A stretch of DNA of 9,977 bases, taken from NCBI GenBank assembly GCA_005883905.1, contig VAYD01000026.1:1-9977 (forward strand), given 5' to 3'. Below are positions 1 to 6,285 of the stretch, piece by piece; the stretch's first letter is position 1, and each line of letters starts with the position of its first letter. Position numbers and translations under genes: made by a program. Below the pieces are notes generated by a model that was given only the letters and a program-made list of their open reading frames with translations, did no database searches and was not told the DNA's origin. The DNA is from Actinomycetota bacterium (lineage in GTDB: Bacteria; Actinomycetota; Thermoleophilia; Solirubrobacterales; Solirubrobacteraceae).

Positions 1-608
1 ACGGTCTCGACCGCCTGCATCTCCCGCGTCTTGTTGTGATCCCACAGGCCGAGGAAGCGCTTGAGCTGGCGCTCGAGATAACCGGTCGGCTTGCCGAAGC
101 CCTCCAGCCCAGCAGCCTGCCAGTCGATCGCGTGGACCTCGACCAGCGCGTCGACGAGCTCCTCGCCCATCCGCCGGCGGTCCGCGACGGTGTCGAGCTC
201 CGGCGGCAGCGCCGTCGTGATCACGTGGCCCTCCACGCGTTCCATGACGTAGAACGGGCAGCCGATCACGTCGCCCTCGGAGACCGCGAGCACCCTCGGG
301 ACGCGTGCCTCGCCGTGCACCGCCCCGAGGACGCGCGCCTCGCGCAGGACGTCGTGGGCGCTCGGCGGCAGCGGGCCGCGCGGCGGGCGGCGGACGATGA
401 CTTCGCTGCCGTCGTCGCGCCTGATCGCATAGGTCACGTTCGAGTGGCCGTCGCCGACGGGCTCGACGTGCAGCTCGCCCGACCCGAGGCCGTGCTCGTC
501 GAGGAAGTCCTTGAGCGGCTCGAGTACCAGCAGCGGCTCGCGCTCGTTGGCCTCTCCCTCCTCGCGAGTGCGGACGATGTCGTCGGGGGCGATGTCGATG
601 GGAGTCAT
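1..608 (-). CDS. Phosphotransferase family protein (APH/choline-kinase fold, LvaA/ACAD10-11 N-domain type), partial
   Basis: The minus frame opens with ATG at 608 and runs off the window edge, giving 202 residues of N-terminal part. Visible are the nucleotide-binding loop GDGHSNVTY (residues 52-60), a VRRPPRGPLPPSAHDVLREARVL stretch (about 72-94, given here only to locate it) with a probable ATP-binding lysine-equivalent region, and VPRVLAVSEGD followed by CPFYVMERVEG (103-127), the hinge typical of aminoglycoside-phosphotransferase-like kinases. The catalytic HxD loop and DxD metal site lie beyond the window. This subgroup (acyl-CoA dehydrogenase-linked kinases) is known to phosphorylate hydroxyacyl-CoA rather than antibiotics. 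It sits 56 nt downstream of the acyl-CoA dehydrogenase on the same strand, so co-transcription is likely. An AAGGGG run ends only one base before the ATG, an unusually short Shine-Dalgarno spacing; no other in-frame start exists back to the upstream stop. Confidence 0.9.
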   Translation of the reverse strand, partial: MTPIDIAPDDIVRTREEGEANEREPLLVLEPLKDFLDEHGLGSGELHVEPVGDGHSNVTYAIRRDDGSEVIVRRPPRGPLPPSAHDVLREARVLGAVHGEARVPRVLAVSEGDVIGCPFYVMERVEGHVITTALPPELDTVADRRRMGEELVDALVEVHAIDWQAAGLEGFGKPTGYLERQLKRFLGLWDHNKTREMQAVET

Positions 609-664
609 ACCCCTTGCCGCCGTCCGGGCGCTTTTGATGGTGTCGCTCGCATCCGGCTCGCTTT

Positions 665-1885
665 CTACAGGGCGCCGCAGGCCTGCCTTGTCGATTCTCC
701 GTTCATCGCGAGCTTCAGCAGCTCGCGCGCGATCGTCATCCGGTGCACCTCGCTGGCGCCGTCGTAGATCCGCGCTGCGCGTGCATCCTGATAGATCCGC
801 GCGATCGGCAGGTCCATCGCGATGCCCGCGGCGCCGTGGATCTGCACCGCGCGGTCCGCGATCCGGCCGAACGCCTCGGAGACGAACGTCTTGACCATCG
901 CGACCTCCTGGCGATGCGGGAGGCCGTGCTCGACCTTCCACGCCGCGTGCAGGACCATCAGCCGCGAGGCGTAGAGGTCGATCGCGCTGTCGGCCAGGAA
1001 CGCCTGGATCATCTGGTGACGGGCGAGGTGCTTTCCGAACGTCTCGCGCTCGAGCGTTCGCTTCGCGCTCAGGTCCAGCGCGCGCTGCGCGACCCCGATC
1101 CAGCGCATCGCGTGCGCGAGCCGCCCGCCCGCCAGGCGCTTCTGCGCGATGACGAAGCCCTCGCCCTCGCCGCCGAGCAGGTTCTCGGCCGGCACGCGGA
1201 CGTCGTTGAGCTGGATGATCGGATGGCCGCCGGGCGAATGCGAGCCCATCCACTCGGGGTCGCGCTCGACCTCCCATCCGGGCGTGTCGGTCGGGACGAG
1301 GATCAGCGAGTAGTTGCGATGGCCTTTGGCCTCGTCGTCGCCGGTCTTCGCCACGACGATGCCGAACGCCGCGCCGTTGGCGCCGGTGATGCACCACTTG
1401 CGCCCGTTGATGACCCACGCGCCGTCGTCGCGCATGGCGGTCGTCTGCAGGTTCGTCGGGTCGCTGCTCGCCACGTCGGGCTCGGTCATGGCGAAGCACG
1501 AGCGGATCGCGCCCTCGGCGAGCGGGCGCAGGAAGCGCTCCTTCTGCTCGTCGCTGCCGGCGATCAGCAGCGTGTGCATGTTGCCCTCGTCGGGCGCCAT
1601 CGCGTTGAGGCCCAGGGACGCCAGCCCGCTCACCCCGCACTCCTGCGAGATCAGCGACATGCCGAGCACGCCGATGCCGAGCCCGCCCCAGTCCTCGGGC
1701 AGGTGCGGCGTGTAGATGCCGAGCTCGCGCGCGCGGTCGCGCAGGCGTTCGACGACGTGCCAGCTGGAGAGGATGTCGTGCGGGTCCTCGATCTCCGACT
1801 CGGCCGGCAGGACGTCCTGCGCGATGTAGGCGCGGATGCGCTCGAGCAGCTCCTCGAGCTCGGGCGGCGTGGTGAAGTCGATCAC
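665..1885 (-). CDS. Acyl-CoA dehydrogenase family protein, ACAD10/ACAD11-like
   Basis: A 406-residue flavoprotein of usual family length that oxidises or remodels acyl-CoA with FAD. It carries the FAD/substrate signature FAMTEPDVASSD (131-142), a second signature region GGRLAHAMRWIG (253-264), and the C-terminal QIHGAAGIAMDLP (348-360). At the position of the catalytic glutamate of medium-chain enzymes (YEGT) it has Asp375 in IYDGASEVHR. An Asp there, together with AMTEPDVASSD and the RxxHxMR pattern, is a trait I associate with the ACAD10/ACAD11 branch. The start is GTG at 1885; on the minus strand GGAGGA precedes it by 7 nt, a good ribosome site. The GTG overlaps by 4 nt (GTGA) the stop of the regulator gene once that gene's frameshift is corrected, and the kinase gene follows, so this is the middle gene of a three-gene operon. 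Substrate is inferred from the family and neighbour. Confidence 0.95.
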   Translation of the reverse strand: MIDFTTPPELEELLERIRAYIAQDVLPAESEIEDPHDILSSWHVVERLRDRARELGIYTPHLPEDWGGLGIGVLGMSLISQECGVSGLASLGLNAMAPDEGNMHTLLIAGSDEQKERFLRPLAEGAIRSCFAMTEPDVASSDPTNLQTTAMRDDGAWVINGRKWCITGANGAAFGIVVAKTGDDEAKGHRNYSLILVPTDTPGWEVERDPEWMGSHSPGGHPIIQLNDVRVPAENLLGGEGEGFVIAQKRLAGGRLAHAMRWIGVAQRALDLSAKRTLERETFGKHLARHQMIQAFLADSAIDLYASRLMVLHAAWKVEHGLPHRQEVAMVKTFVSEAFGRIADRAVQIHGAAGIAMDLPIARIYQDARAARIYDGASEVHRMTIARELLKLAMNGESTRQACGAL

Positions 1886-2411
1886 AGGATGTCCTCCAGG
1901 AGGTGTCGGAACTTGACGACCCAGCGCCGCTGCGGCCTTCGAGCGCCGCGTTGACGGTCAAGCCGACCGCCTCCGCATCGAGATCGCCGCGAATCGAGCC
2001 GTCGGCCTGCCCGATGCGGACCAGCTCGATCATGTGCTGGCGCAGCCGGCGCTGGACACGGCGCGCGATGTCCTCGAGGTGGCGGCGGTTCGTGCCGGCT
2101 TCGAGGTGCAGCGTGGTGAGCAGGCGGTAGAAGGGCGTCCGCGAGGAGTAGAGCCGGGCGCTGGAGTCGACGAGCGCGAGCAGGCGCGTGCGCCCATCGC
2201 CCGCCGCGCTGGCCTCCATCACGCGGTTGGCGTGGCGGCGAATCGCCTCTTTGTAGACCTCCTCGACGAGCCCGTCCTTGGACCCGAAGTGGTGGTACAG
2301 CGCGCCCTTCGTGACGCCGACATCAGCCGCGATCGCGTCGAAGCTCGTGCCGGGCCCGTGCTCGGCGAAGCGATCGATCGCCGTGTCGAGCAGCGTGTCG
2401 CGCAATGACAT
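1882..2411 (-). pseudogene. TetR/AcrR family transcriptional regulator with an apparent 1-nt frameshift near its 3' end
   Basis: From ATG 2411 the minus frame encodes a classic TetR N-terminus: MSLRDTLLDTAIDRFAEHG, then TSFDAIAADVGVTKGALYHHF (about 22-42), the helix-turn-helix with recognition motif GALYHHF, then an all-helical ligand/dimer domain to AALEG at residue 159. After GGC (1937-1935) the frame departs from the family. Reading from CAG at 1932, one base off, gives QRRWVVKFRHLLEDIL and a TGA at 1884-1882, a typical TetR last helix of the right length (about 176 residues total) whose stop overlaps the dehydrogenase GTG. The uncorrected frame has no stop down to the window edge. So one base is missing near 1933-1934, by mutation or sequencing error. 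The DNA-binding half is intact. It probably represses the operon it heads. TTG at 2405 is an alternative start with AGG 7 nt upstream. Confidence 0.85.
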
Positions 2412-2427
2412 ACCTACTCGAAGGTAT
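2410..2427. promoter_or_regulatory. Perfect palindromic operator overlapping the TetR start
   Basis: ATACCT-ACTCGA-AGGTAT is a 6-bp perfect inverted repeat with a 6-bp spacer, the size and symmetry of many TetR operators. It overlaps the regulator's ATG (2411-2409). On the minus strand it contains TACCTT, a possible TAnnnT -10 element 9 nt before the ATG, so a bound repressor would block its own promoter. It also lies 58 bp before the start of the divergent secreted glycosidase gene. The repeat is seen; the autoregulation is inferred. Confidence 0.6.
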
Positions 2428-2484
2428 CTGATCGGGCGCAACGTGTGCCCTGAGGCGGTGTTGGGAAGGGGAGTGCTAGCCCCC

Positions 2485-3870
2485 ATGCATCGCCGACTGC
2501 TGCTGTTCACGGTGCTCGCCGCCGCCCTGCTTGCGCCCGCCGGCTCGGCCGTGGCGTCGCACGGCCAGACCACGAGCTTCGAGGCGCCCCGCGACTTCCT
2601 CGACCCCGCGATGCGCGAGACGGCGTTCAACGACGTCGCCTCGTTCGGCGTGCACTCGATCCGACTCGTCATGTACTGGCGCGACGTCGCGCCTTCGACG
2701 AAGTCGCGCGTGAAGCCCGCGTTCGACGCGACCGATCCGTCGGCGTACGACTGGTCGCGCTACCAGCCGGTGATCGACGAGGCCAAGGCTCGCGGCTGGA
2801 GTGTGCTGCTGACGCTGAGCGGCCCGGTGCCGCGCTGGGCGACCAACGGCGCGCGCGACCAGGTGACGCGCCCGAGCCCCAACGAGTTCCGGATGTTCGT
2901 CATGGCCGTGGCCAAGCACTTCGGCGACGCGGTCACGACGTACTCGATCTGGAACGAGCCCAACCACCCGGACTTCCTGCGCCCGCAGTACTCGTCGCGC
3001 CACAAGCCGGTTTCGCCGAAGCTCTACCGCAACCTCTACTTCGCGGCGGTCCGCGGCTTCGGCGCCGTCGGCTCCAAGACGCCGGTGCTGTTCGGCGAGA
3101 CCGCGCCGCGCGGCACGGGCAAGGCGGTCGCGCCGCTGACGTTCCTGCGCGGCGTGCTGTGCCTGAACAGCCACTACCGCGCCGCGGGCAGGTGCAAGGC
3201 GCTGCCGGCGGCGGGGTACGCGCACCACGCGTACACGACGCGCAAGGGGCCCTTCTACCGGCCGCCCGGCCCCAACGACGTGACGATCGGCGTGCTGAGC
3301 CGCCTGACGCGCGCGCTGGATCGCGCCGCCCGCGCCGGGCGGATCGCCGAGCGCATGCCGATCTGGCTGACGGAGTTCGGCATCCAGAGCAAGCCGGACC
3401 CGCTGATGGGCGTGTCGCTCGCCCGCCAGGCCGAGTACCAGGCGATCAGCGAGCGCATCGCCTACAACAACCCGCGCGTCGTGGCGTTCTCGCAGTACCT
3501 CCTGCGCGACGACCGGCCGCGGCCCGGCCCGCGCATCGCCCGCTACAGCGGCTTCGAATCCGGCCTCCTGACCTCGGCGGGCAAGCCGAAGCCGGCGATG
3601 CAGTCGTTCCGCCTGCCGCTGGCGGCCAAGCGCAGCGGCTCGCGCGTGTCGCTCTGGGGCCTCGTGCGGCCCGCGGCCGGTCCGACGACCGCGGTGATCT
3701 TCGTCGCCGACCGTCACAAGCCGTTCCACAAGCTGCGCCCGGTGACGACCAACGCGCGCGGCTACTGGCGCGTGAGCACCGGCTACCGCTCCGGCCGCCG
3801 CTTCCGCGTCGAGTGGACGGCCCCCGACGGCACCGTCTTCCGCGGGCCGCCGATCCGCGCCTATCGCTAG
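2485..3870 (+). CDS. Secreted glycoside hydrolase-like protein (clan GH-A, cellulase/GH39-like TIM barrel)
   Basis: A 461-residue protein. The start chosen is ATG 2485 because it gives a clear signal peptide (basic MHRR, hydrophobic LLLFTVLAAALLAPAG, cleavage near AVA-SH at residue 24) and is preceded by AAGGGGAG; the frame is open further upstream but that part is not protein-like. The barrel spans about 27-375. Clan GH-A catalytic pair: Glu158 in SIWNEPN (acid/base, end of strand 4) and Glu297 in WLTEFGIQ (nucleophile, strand 7). AHHAY at 246-250 and W66/R67 fit the substrate cleft. C226 and C237 could form a disulfide. A C-terminal beta-rich domain (about 380-461, SRVSLWGLVRPAAG to the end) resembles a small beta-sandwich. 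It probably cleaves an extracellular beta-glycan; the exact substrate cannot be told. It is transcribed divergently from the TetR operon and may share its operator region. Confidence 0.85.
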   Translation: MHRRLLLFTVLAAALLAPAGSAVASHGQTTSFEAPRDFLDPAMRETAFNDVASFGVHSIRLVMYWRDVAPSTKSRVKPAFDATDPSAYDWSRYQPVIDEAKARGWSVLLTLSGPVPRWATNGARDQVTRPSPNEFRMFVMAVAKHFGDAVTTYSIWNEPNHPDFLRPQYSSRHKPVSPKLYRNLYFAAVRGFGAVGSKTPVLFGETAPRGTGKAVAPLTFLRGVLCLNSHYRAAGRCKALPAAGYAHHAYTTRKGPFYRPPGPNDVTIGVLSRLTRALDRAARAGRIAERMPIWLTEFGIQSKPDPLMGVSLARQAEYQAISERIAYNNPRVVAFSQYLLRDDRPRPGPRIARYSGFESGLLTSAGKPKPAMQSFRLPLAAKRSGSRVSLWGLVRPAAGPTTAVIFVADRHKPFHKLRPVTTNARGYWRVSTGYRSGRRFRVEWTAPDGTVFRGPPIRAYR

Positions 3871-3926
3871 CGCAGCGACAGGCGCAGGCGCGTGCCGCCG
3901 GCGGAGCATGTCTCGATGACGAAACC
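3867..3926 (-). pseudogene. Possible C-terminal remnant of a convergent gene
   Basis: On the minus strand, a frame ending in TAG at 3869-3867 encodes GFVIETCSAGGTRLRLSLR, almost every codon ending in G or C. It looks like the last strand of a protein, but a TAA lies only a few codons upstream and no start precedes it. The stop shares CTAG with the stop of the glycosidase gene. I cannot assign a family; it may be chance in GC-rich DNA. Confidence 0.2.
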
Positions 3927-3945
3927 TACGCCGAGAAGTTACGGT
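3916..3945 (+). promoter_or_regulatory. Putative promoter of the SixA gene, leaderless type
   Basis: ATGACG (3916-3921, matching TTGACA at four positions), an 18-bp spacer, then TACGGT (3940-3945, fits TAnnnT). The ATG at 3952 follows after 6 nt, so the transcript would begin at or next to the start codon. GAGG within the 6-nt gap could alternatively act as a weak ribosome site. Confidence 0.45.
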
Positions 3946-3951
3946 GAGGCA

Positions 3952-4410
3952 ATGGCACGCCAGCTCTGGTTGCTGCGCCACGGCGAGGCCGAGCCGCACG
4001 GCTCGGCGGCCGACGACGAGCGCCGTCTGACCGAGCGCGGGGAGGGCCAGTCGCGCGCGGCGGGCCGCGCGCTCGCAGCCCTCGAGGTCGCGTTCCATGC
4101 CGTCTACACCTCGCCCAAGGTCCGAGCCCGCGACACCGCGAAGCTCGCGTGCGAGGCGCTCGGCGGCGAACCGATCGACCACGAGCCGCTGCGCCAGGGC
4201 TTCACCGCGGACGACGCGCTCGAGCTGCTGCACGCCGACGAGCGGGTCCTCGTCGTCGGCCACGAGCCTGACTTCTCCCAGGTCGTGTACGACCTGACCG
4301 GTGGCCGGATCGACATGAAGAAGGGCGGCATCGCGGGCGTGCGGCTCGACGGCCACCGCGGCGAGCTGATCGTGCTGCTGCGTCCCAGGGAGCTCGACCG
4401 GCTCGCGTAG
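3952..4410 (+). CDS. sixA: SixA-type phosphohistidine phosphatase (histidine phosphatase superfamily)
   Basis: A 152-residue protein matching the small SixA family in length. The N-terminal LWLLRHGEAEP carries the phosphate-binding R9-H10-G11 motif with H10 as the nucleophile; the usual second arginine and partner residues appear in YTSPKVRARDTA (52-62), and the second catalytic histidine is H104 in VVGHEPDFS. Family members remove phosphate from phosphohistidine of phosphorelay or PTS proteins in the cytoplasm. Start choice: ATG 3952 puts the RHG motif at residue 9 as in the family, while the upstream in-frame ATG at 3892 would add 20 unrelated residues. The glycosylase gene follows after 10 nt, so the two are probably co-transcribed. 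The residues TAG of its stop are part of a TAGCAT hexamer before the next gene. Confidence 0.93.
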   Translation: MARQLWLLRHGEAEPHGSAADDERRLTERGEGQSRAAGRALAALEVAFHAVYTSPKVRARDTAKLACEALGGEPIDHEPLRQGFTADDALELLHADERVLVVGHEPDFSQVVYDLTGGRIDMKKGGIAGVRLDGHRGELIVLLRPRELDRLA

Positions 4411-4413
4411 CAT
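4408..4413 (+). promoter_or_regulatory. Putative -10 element (TAGCAT) for the DNA glycosylase gene
   Basis: TAGCAT fits TAnnnT, is formed partly by the sixA stop codon, and sits 7 nt before the GTG at 4421. No convincing -35 is seen, so translation coupling to sixA is the alternative. Confidence 0.35.
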
Positions 4414-4420
4414 CGGCGGG

Positions 4421-5305
4421 GTGCCCGAGCTCCCCGAGGTCGAGATCACCGCGCGCCGGCTGCACGAGGCGCTGGCGGGCGCCGAGATCGAGTCGACGAT
4501 GGCGCCCGGCATCAACGCGCTCAAGACGTTCGACCCGCCGCTGCACGCGCTCGACGGGCGCACGATCGAGGACATCCGCCGCCGCGGCAAGCACCTCGTC
4601 ATCGCCGTCGAAGGCGAGCTCGCCGTGCTCGTGCACCTCATGTCCGCCGGGCGCCTGCAGCTCTACGACAAGCGCGCGTCGCTGCGCGACCGCACGTCGC
4701 GCCTGCTGATCCGCATCGCCGGCGGGGGGGCACACGCCGCCGGAGGCGGTGGGTCCCGGGAGCTGCGCCTGCGCGAGTTCGGCACGAAGCAGGCCGCATG
4801 GGTCAAGGTCCTGCGTGCCCCCGAGCTCGAGGACGACCCGGCGCTGGCGACGCTCGGCCCCGACGCGTGGCCCGAGCCGCCGGAGGACCTGCGCGAACGG
4901 CTTGCCGCCCAGGGCGCGCGGCCGTTGCACTCGGTCCTGCGCGACCAGCGCGTGATCGCCGGCATCGGGCGCTCGTGGGTCGACGAGATCCTGTGGACCG
5001 CGCAGCTCTCGCCGTTCGAACGCGCGAACGACCTCACCGACGAGCAGGACGAGACACTGCGAACCGCGATCCGCGACGTCCTCGACGGCACGCTGCGCCA
5101 CTACGAGGAGGTCGTGCAGCTCCCGATCCCCGACAAGCTGCCGCTGCCGCTGCAGGTCCACCGCCACCAGGGCGAGCCGTGCCCGCGCTGCGGAACGACG
5201 ATCGAGGCGGTCCACTACGAGGACTACGTCATGTGCTACTGCCCGCACGACCAGACGGGCGGGCGCGTGCTCAAGGACCGGCGTCTCTCGCGGCTGCTGA
5301 AGTGA
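4421..5305 (+). CDS. Fpg/Nei family DNA glycosylase (formamidopyrimidine-DNA glycosylase-like), actinobacterial variant
   Basis: Bifunctional base-excision repair enzyme family (removes oxidised bases and nicks the abasic site). The GTG start gives MPELPEVE, so after Met removal Pro2 is the catalytic amine and Glu3 the acid. Lys57 in RRRGK and Met74 in HLMSAGRL are the phosphate-contact and intercalating residues. The H2TH region is at about 160-225. Two family positions differ: the usual Asn of the GIGN motif is Arg184 (IAGIGRSWVDEIL), and the C-terminal zinc finger reads C254-P-R-C257 then C272-Y-C274-P-H-D277, so the last cysteine ligand is replaced by Asp or a shifted Cys/His set. A glycine-rich insertion (about 101-112, AGGGAHAAGGGGSR region) contains a G7 tract at 4724-4730. 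At 294 residues it is slightly long. Which lesion it prefers (8-oxoG or oxidised pyrimidines) cannot be told, so no symbol is assigned. Confidence 0.9.
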   Translation: MPELPEVEITARRLHEALAGAEIESTMAPGINALKTFDPPLHALDGRTIEDIRRRGKHLVIAVEGELAVLVHLMSAGRLQLYDKRASLRDRTSRLLIRIAGGGAHAAGGGGSRELRLREFGTKQAAWVKVLRAPELEDDPALATLGPDAWPEPPEDLRERLAAQGARPLHSVLRDQRVIAGIGRSWVDEILWTAQLSPFERANDLTDEQDETLRTAIRDVLDGTLRHYEEVVQLPIPDKLPLPLQVHRHQGEPCPRCGTTIEAVHYEDYVMCYCPHDQTGGRVLKDRRLSRLLK

Positions 5306-5309
5306 CGCC

Positions 5310-5323
5310 GGCCGGGTCCGGCC
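5310..5323. terminator. Hairpin after the glycosylase gene
   Basis: GGCCGG-GT-CCGGCC, a 6-bp perfect stem with a 2-base centre, begins 5 nt after the TGA. No T-run follows, so intrinsic termination is uncertain. Confidence 0.3.
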
Positions 5324-5421
5324 ACCAACAAGCCGGATTGCGGACCCAGTAGCAGTGGGCGAGGTCCGGGTAATCCCGCCGCCGGCAGGGACCCACCTCA
5401 ACCATGAAGGAGATGGACGAG

Positions 5422-6264
5422 ATGCGGCATCGCATGCTGCTGCTCGCGCTTGCCTCTGCCCTGGTGCTCGCCGGACTCGTGGCGCCGACGGCGTCGCAGG
5501 CGGCGACGAGCACCCTCTCGATCAAGGCCAAGATCACGCGCTTCTATGCGCGCGGCAAGACGCTCAACGCGACCGGCGTCGTAACCGGGACGCTCAAATC
5601 CGGCACCCAGGTGCAGAGGGACAGCGCGGCGGTTCGCTTCCGCGTGTCGGCGGCGCAGCAGGGGCAGCGCTGCAACATCCTGATCCTCAGCCTGCAGCAG
5701 CTGCATCTCAGCCTGCTCGGGGCGCACGTGGACACGAGCCCCATCAACCTCGAGGTGTACGCCACGCGGGGCGCGATCCTCGGCAACCTGTTCTGCGCGC
5801 TGAGCCGTGCCCGGGTCGTGTTCCCGCGCGTGGCCGCGGCGATGAACCGCAAGCTCGACGGGCGACCGTTGCGCGTGATGGCGGCGCACTCGCCGGTGGC
5901 ACAGGCGGCCCAGCAACCGGGCGCGTGTCAGGTGCTCGACCTGGTCCTCGGGCCGCTGCATCTGGACCTGCTCGGGCTCAATGTCGACCTGTACGGGGCG
6001 ACGAGGAGCGATCCGGTCGAGGTCACGATCACGGCGGTTCGGGGAGAGGGCCTGCTCGGCGACCTGCTGTGCTCGCTCGCGGGCGGGGGCGCCATCACGT
6101 CGCTGTCGTCGCTGCAGAGCGTCCTACAGGGCCTCGGCCTGAACGTGGCCGACACCGACCTGCAGAACCTGCTCAACAGCCTCGGGATCAACCTGACGAA
6201 CGGGCTGACGGGTGTCGACCTCGAGCGAATCCTGCAGGGGCTGGGTGTTACGCCGCCCGCGTAG
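5422..6264 (+). CDS. Secreted protein of unknown function with duplicated cysteine-bounded domain
   Basis: Not assigned to a named family. ATG 5422 is chosen because AAGGAG (5407-5412) lies 9 nt upstream and because it gives a textbook signal peptide (MRHRMLLLALASALVLAG, cleavage after SQA at residue 27); ATGs at 5404 and 5413 are in frame but lack a ribosome site. The 280-residue product has a short beta-like N-domain, then two similar units: C84-NILILSLQQLHLSLLGAHVD to FCAL C125, and C169-QVLDLVLGPLHLDLLGLNVD to LLCSL C217. Both have Cys, an L-x-L-x-L ladder with LHLxLLG, an INLEVYA/VEVTITA strand, then a G-x-LLGxLLC close, so each pair of cysteines may form a disulfide. The C-terminal tail (about 225-280) is leucine/glycine-rich with near-repeats LQSVLQGLGL, LQNLLNSLGI, LERILQGLGV. 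Export by Sec is inferred. The peroxiredoxin start follows after 21 nt. Confidence 0.85.
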   Translation: MRHRMLLLALASALVLAGLVAPTASQAATSTLSIKAKITRFYARGKTLNATGVVTGTLKSGTQVQRDSAAVRFRVSAAQQGQRCNILILSLQQLHLSLLGAHVDTSPINLEVYATRGAILGNLFCALSRARVVFPRVAAAMNRKLDGRPLRVMAAHSPVAQAAQQPGACQVLDLVLGPLHLDLLGLNVDLYGATRSDPVEVTITAVRGEGLLGDLLCSLAGGGAITSLSSLQSVLQGLGLNVADTDLQNLLNSLGINLTNGLTGVDLERILQGLGVTPPA

Positions 6265-6273
6265 CCGCGTTGA

Positions 6274-6279
6274 CAGGAT
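6274..6279 (+). promoter_or_regulatory. Putative -10 or ribosome-site element before the peroxiredoxin gene
   Basis: CAGGAT lies 6 nt before ATG 6286, within CAGGATGGGGCCATG. Nearly the same 15-mer (CAGGATGGTTCCATG) precedes the cupin gene at 9774-9760 on the minus strand. It can be read as a -10 for leaderless transcription or as an AGGA ribosome site. Confidence 0.35.
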
Positions 6280-6285
6280 GGGGCC

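Noticed and set aside
36..767. Plus-strand open frame over the APH kinase gene
   Set aside because: The minus strand carries the kinase ATP-loop and hinge motifs; the plus translation is featureless.
1..2411. A single frame open for about 803 codons from the TetR start through to the window edge, suggesting a giant fusion of regulator and kinase
   Set aside because: Between them the dehydrogenase is clearly encoded in another frame with full family motifs. Stop-free shadow frames are common at this GC content.
2476..4641. A 721-codon minus-strand open frame
   Set aside because: Arg/Ala/His-rich translation with no domain, lying opposite three genes with recognisable motifs; an antisense shadow.
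4724..4730. Phase-variable switch at the G7 tract in the glycosylase gene
   Set aside because: One short tract inside a glycine codon run is expected in such DNA; noted only as a possible slippage site.
5306..5421. A riboswitch in the GC-rich leader before the secreted unknown protein, with several short inverted repeats (for example CCCA/TGGG and GGACC/GGTCC)
   Set aside because: I could not match the order of conserved blocks of any known class, including c-di-AMP (ydaO) types; short GC-rich repeats arise easily here.
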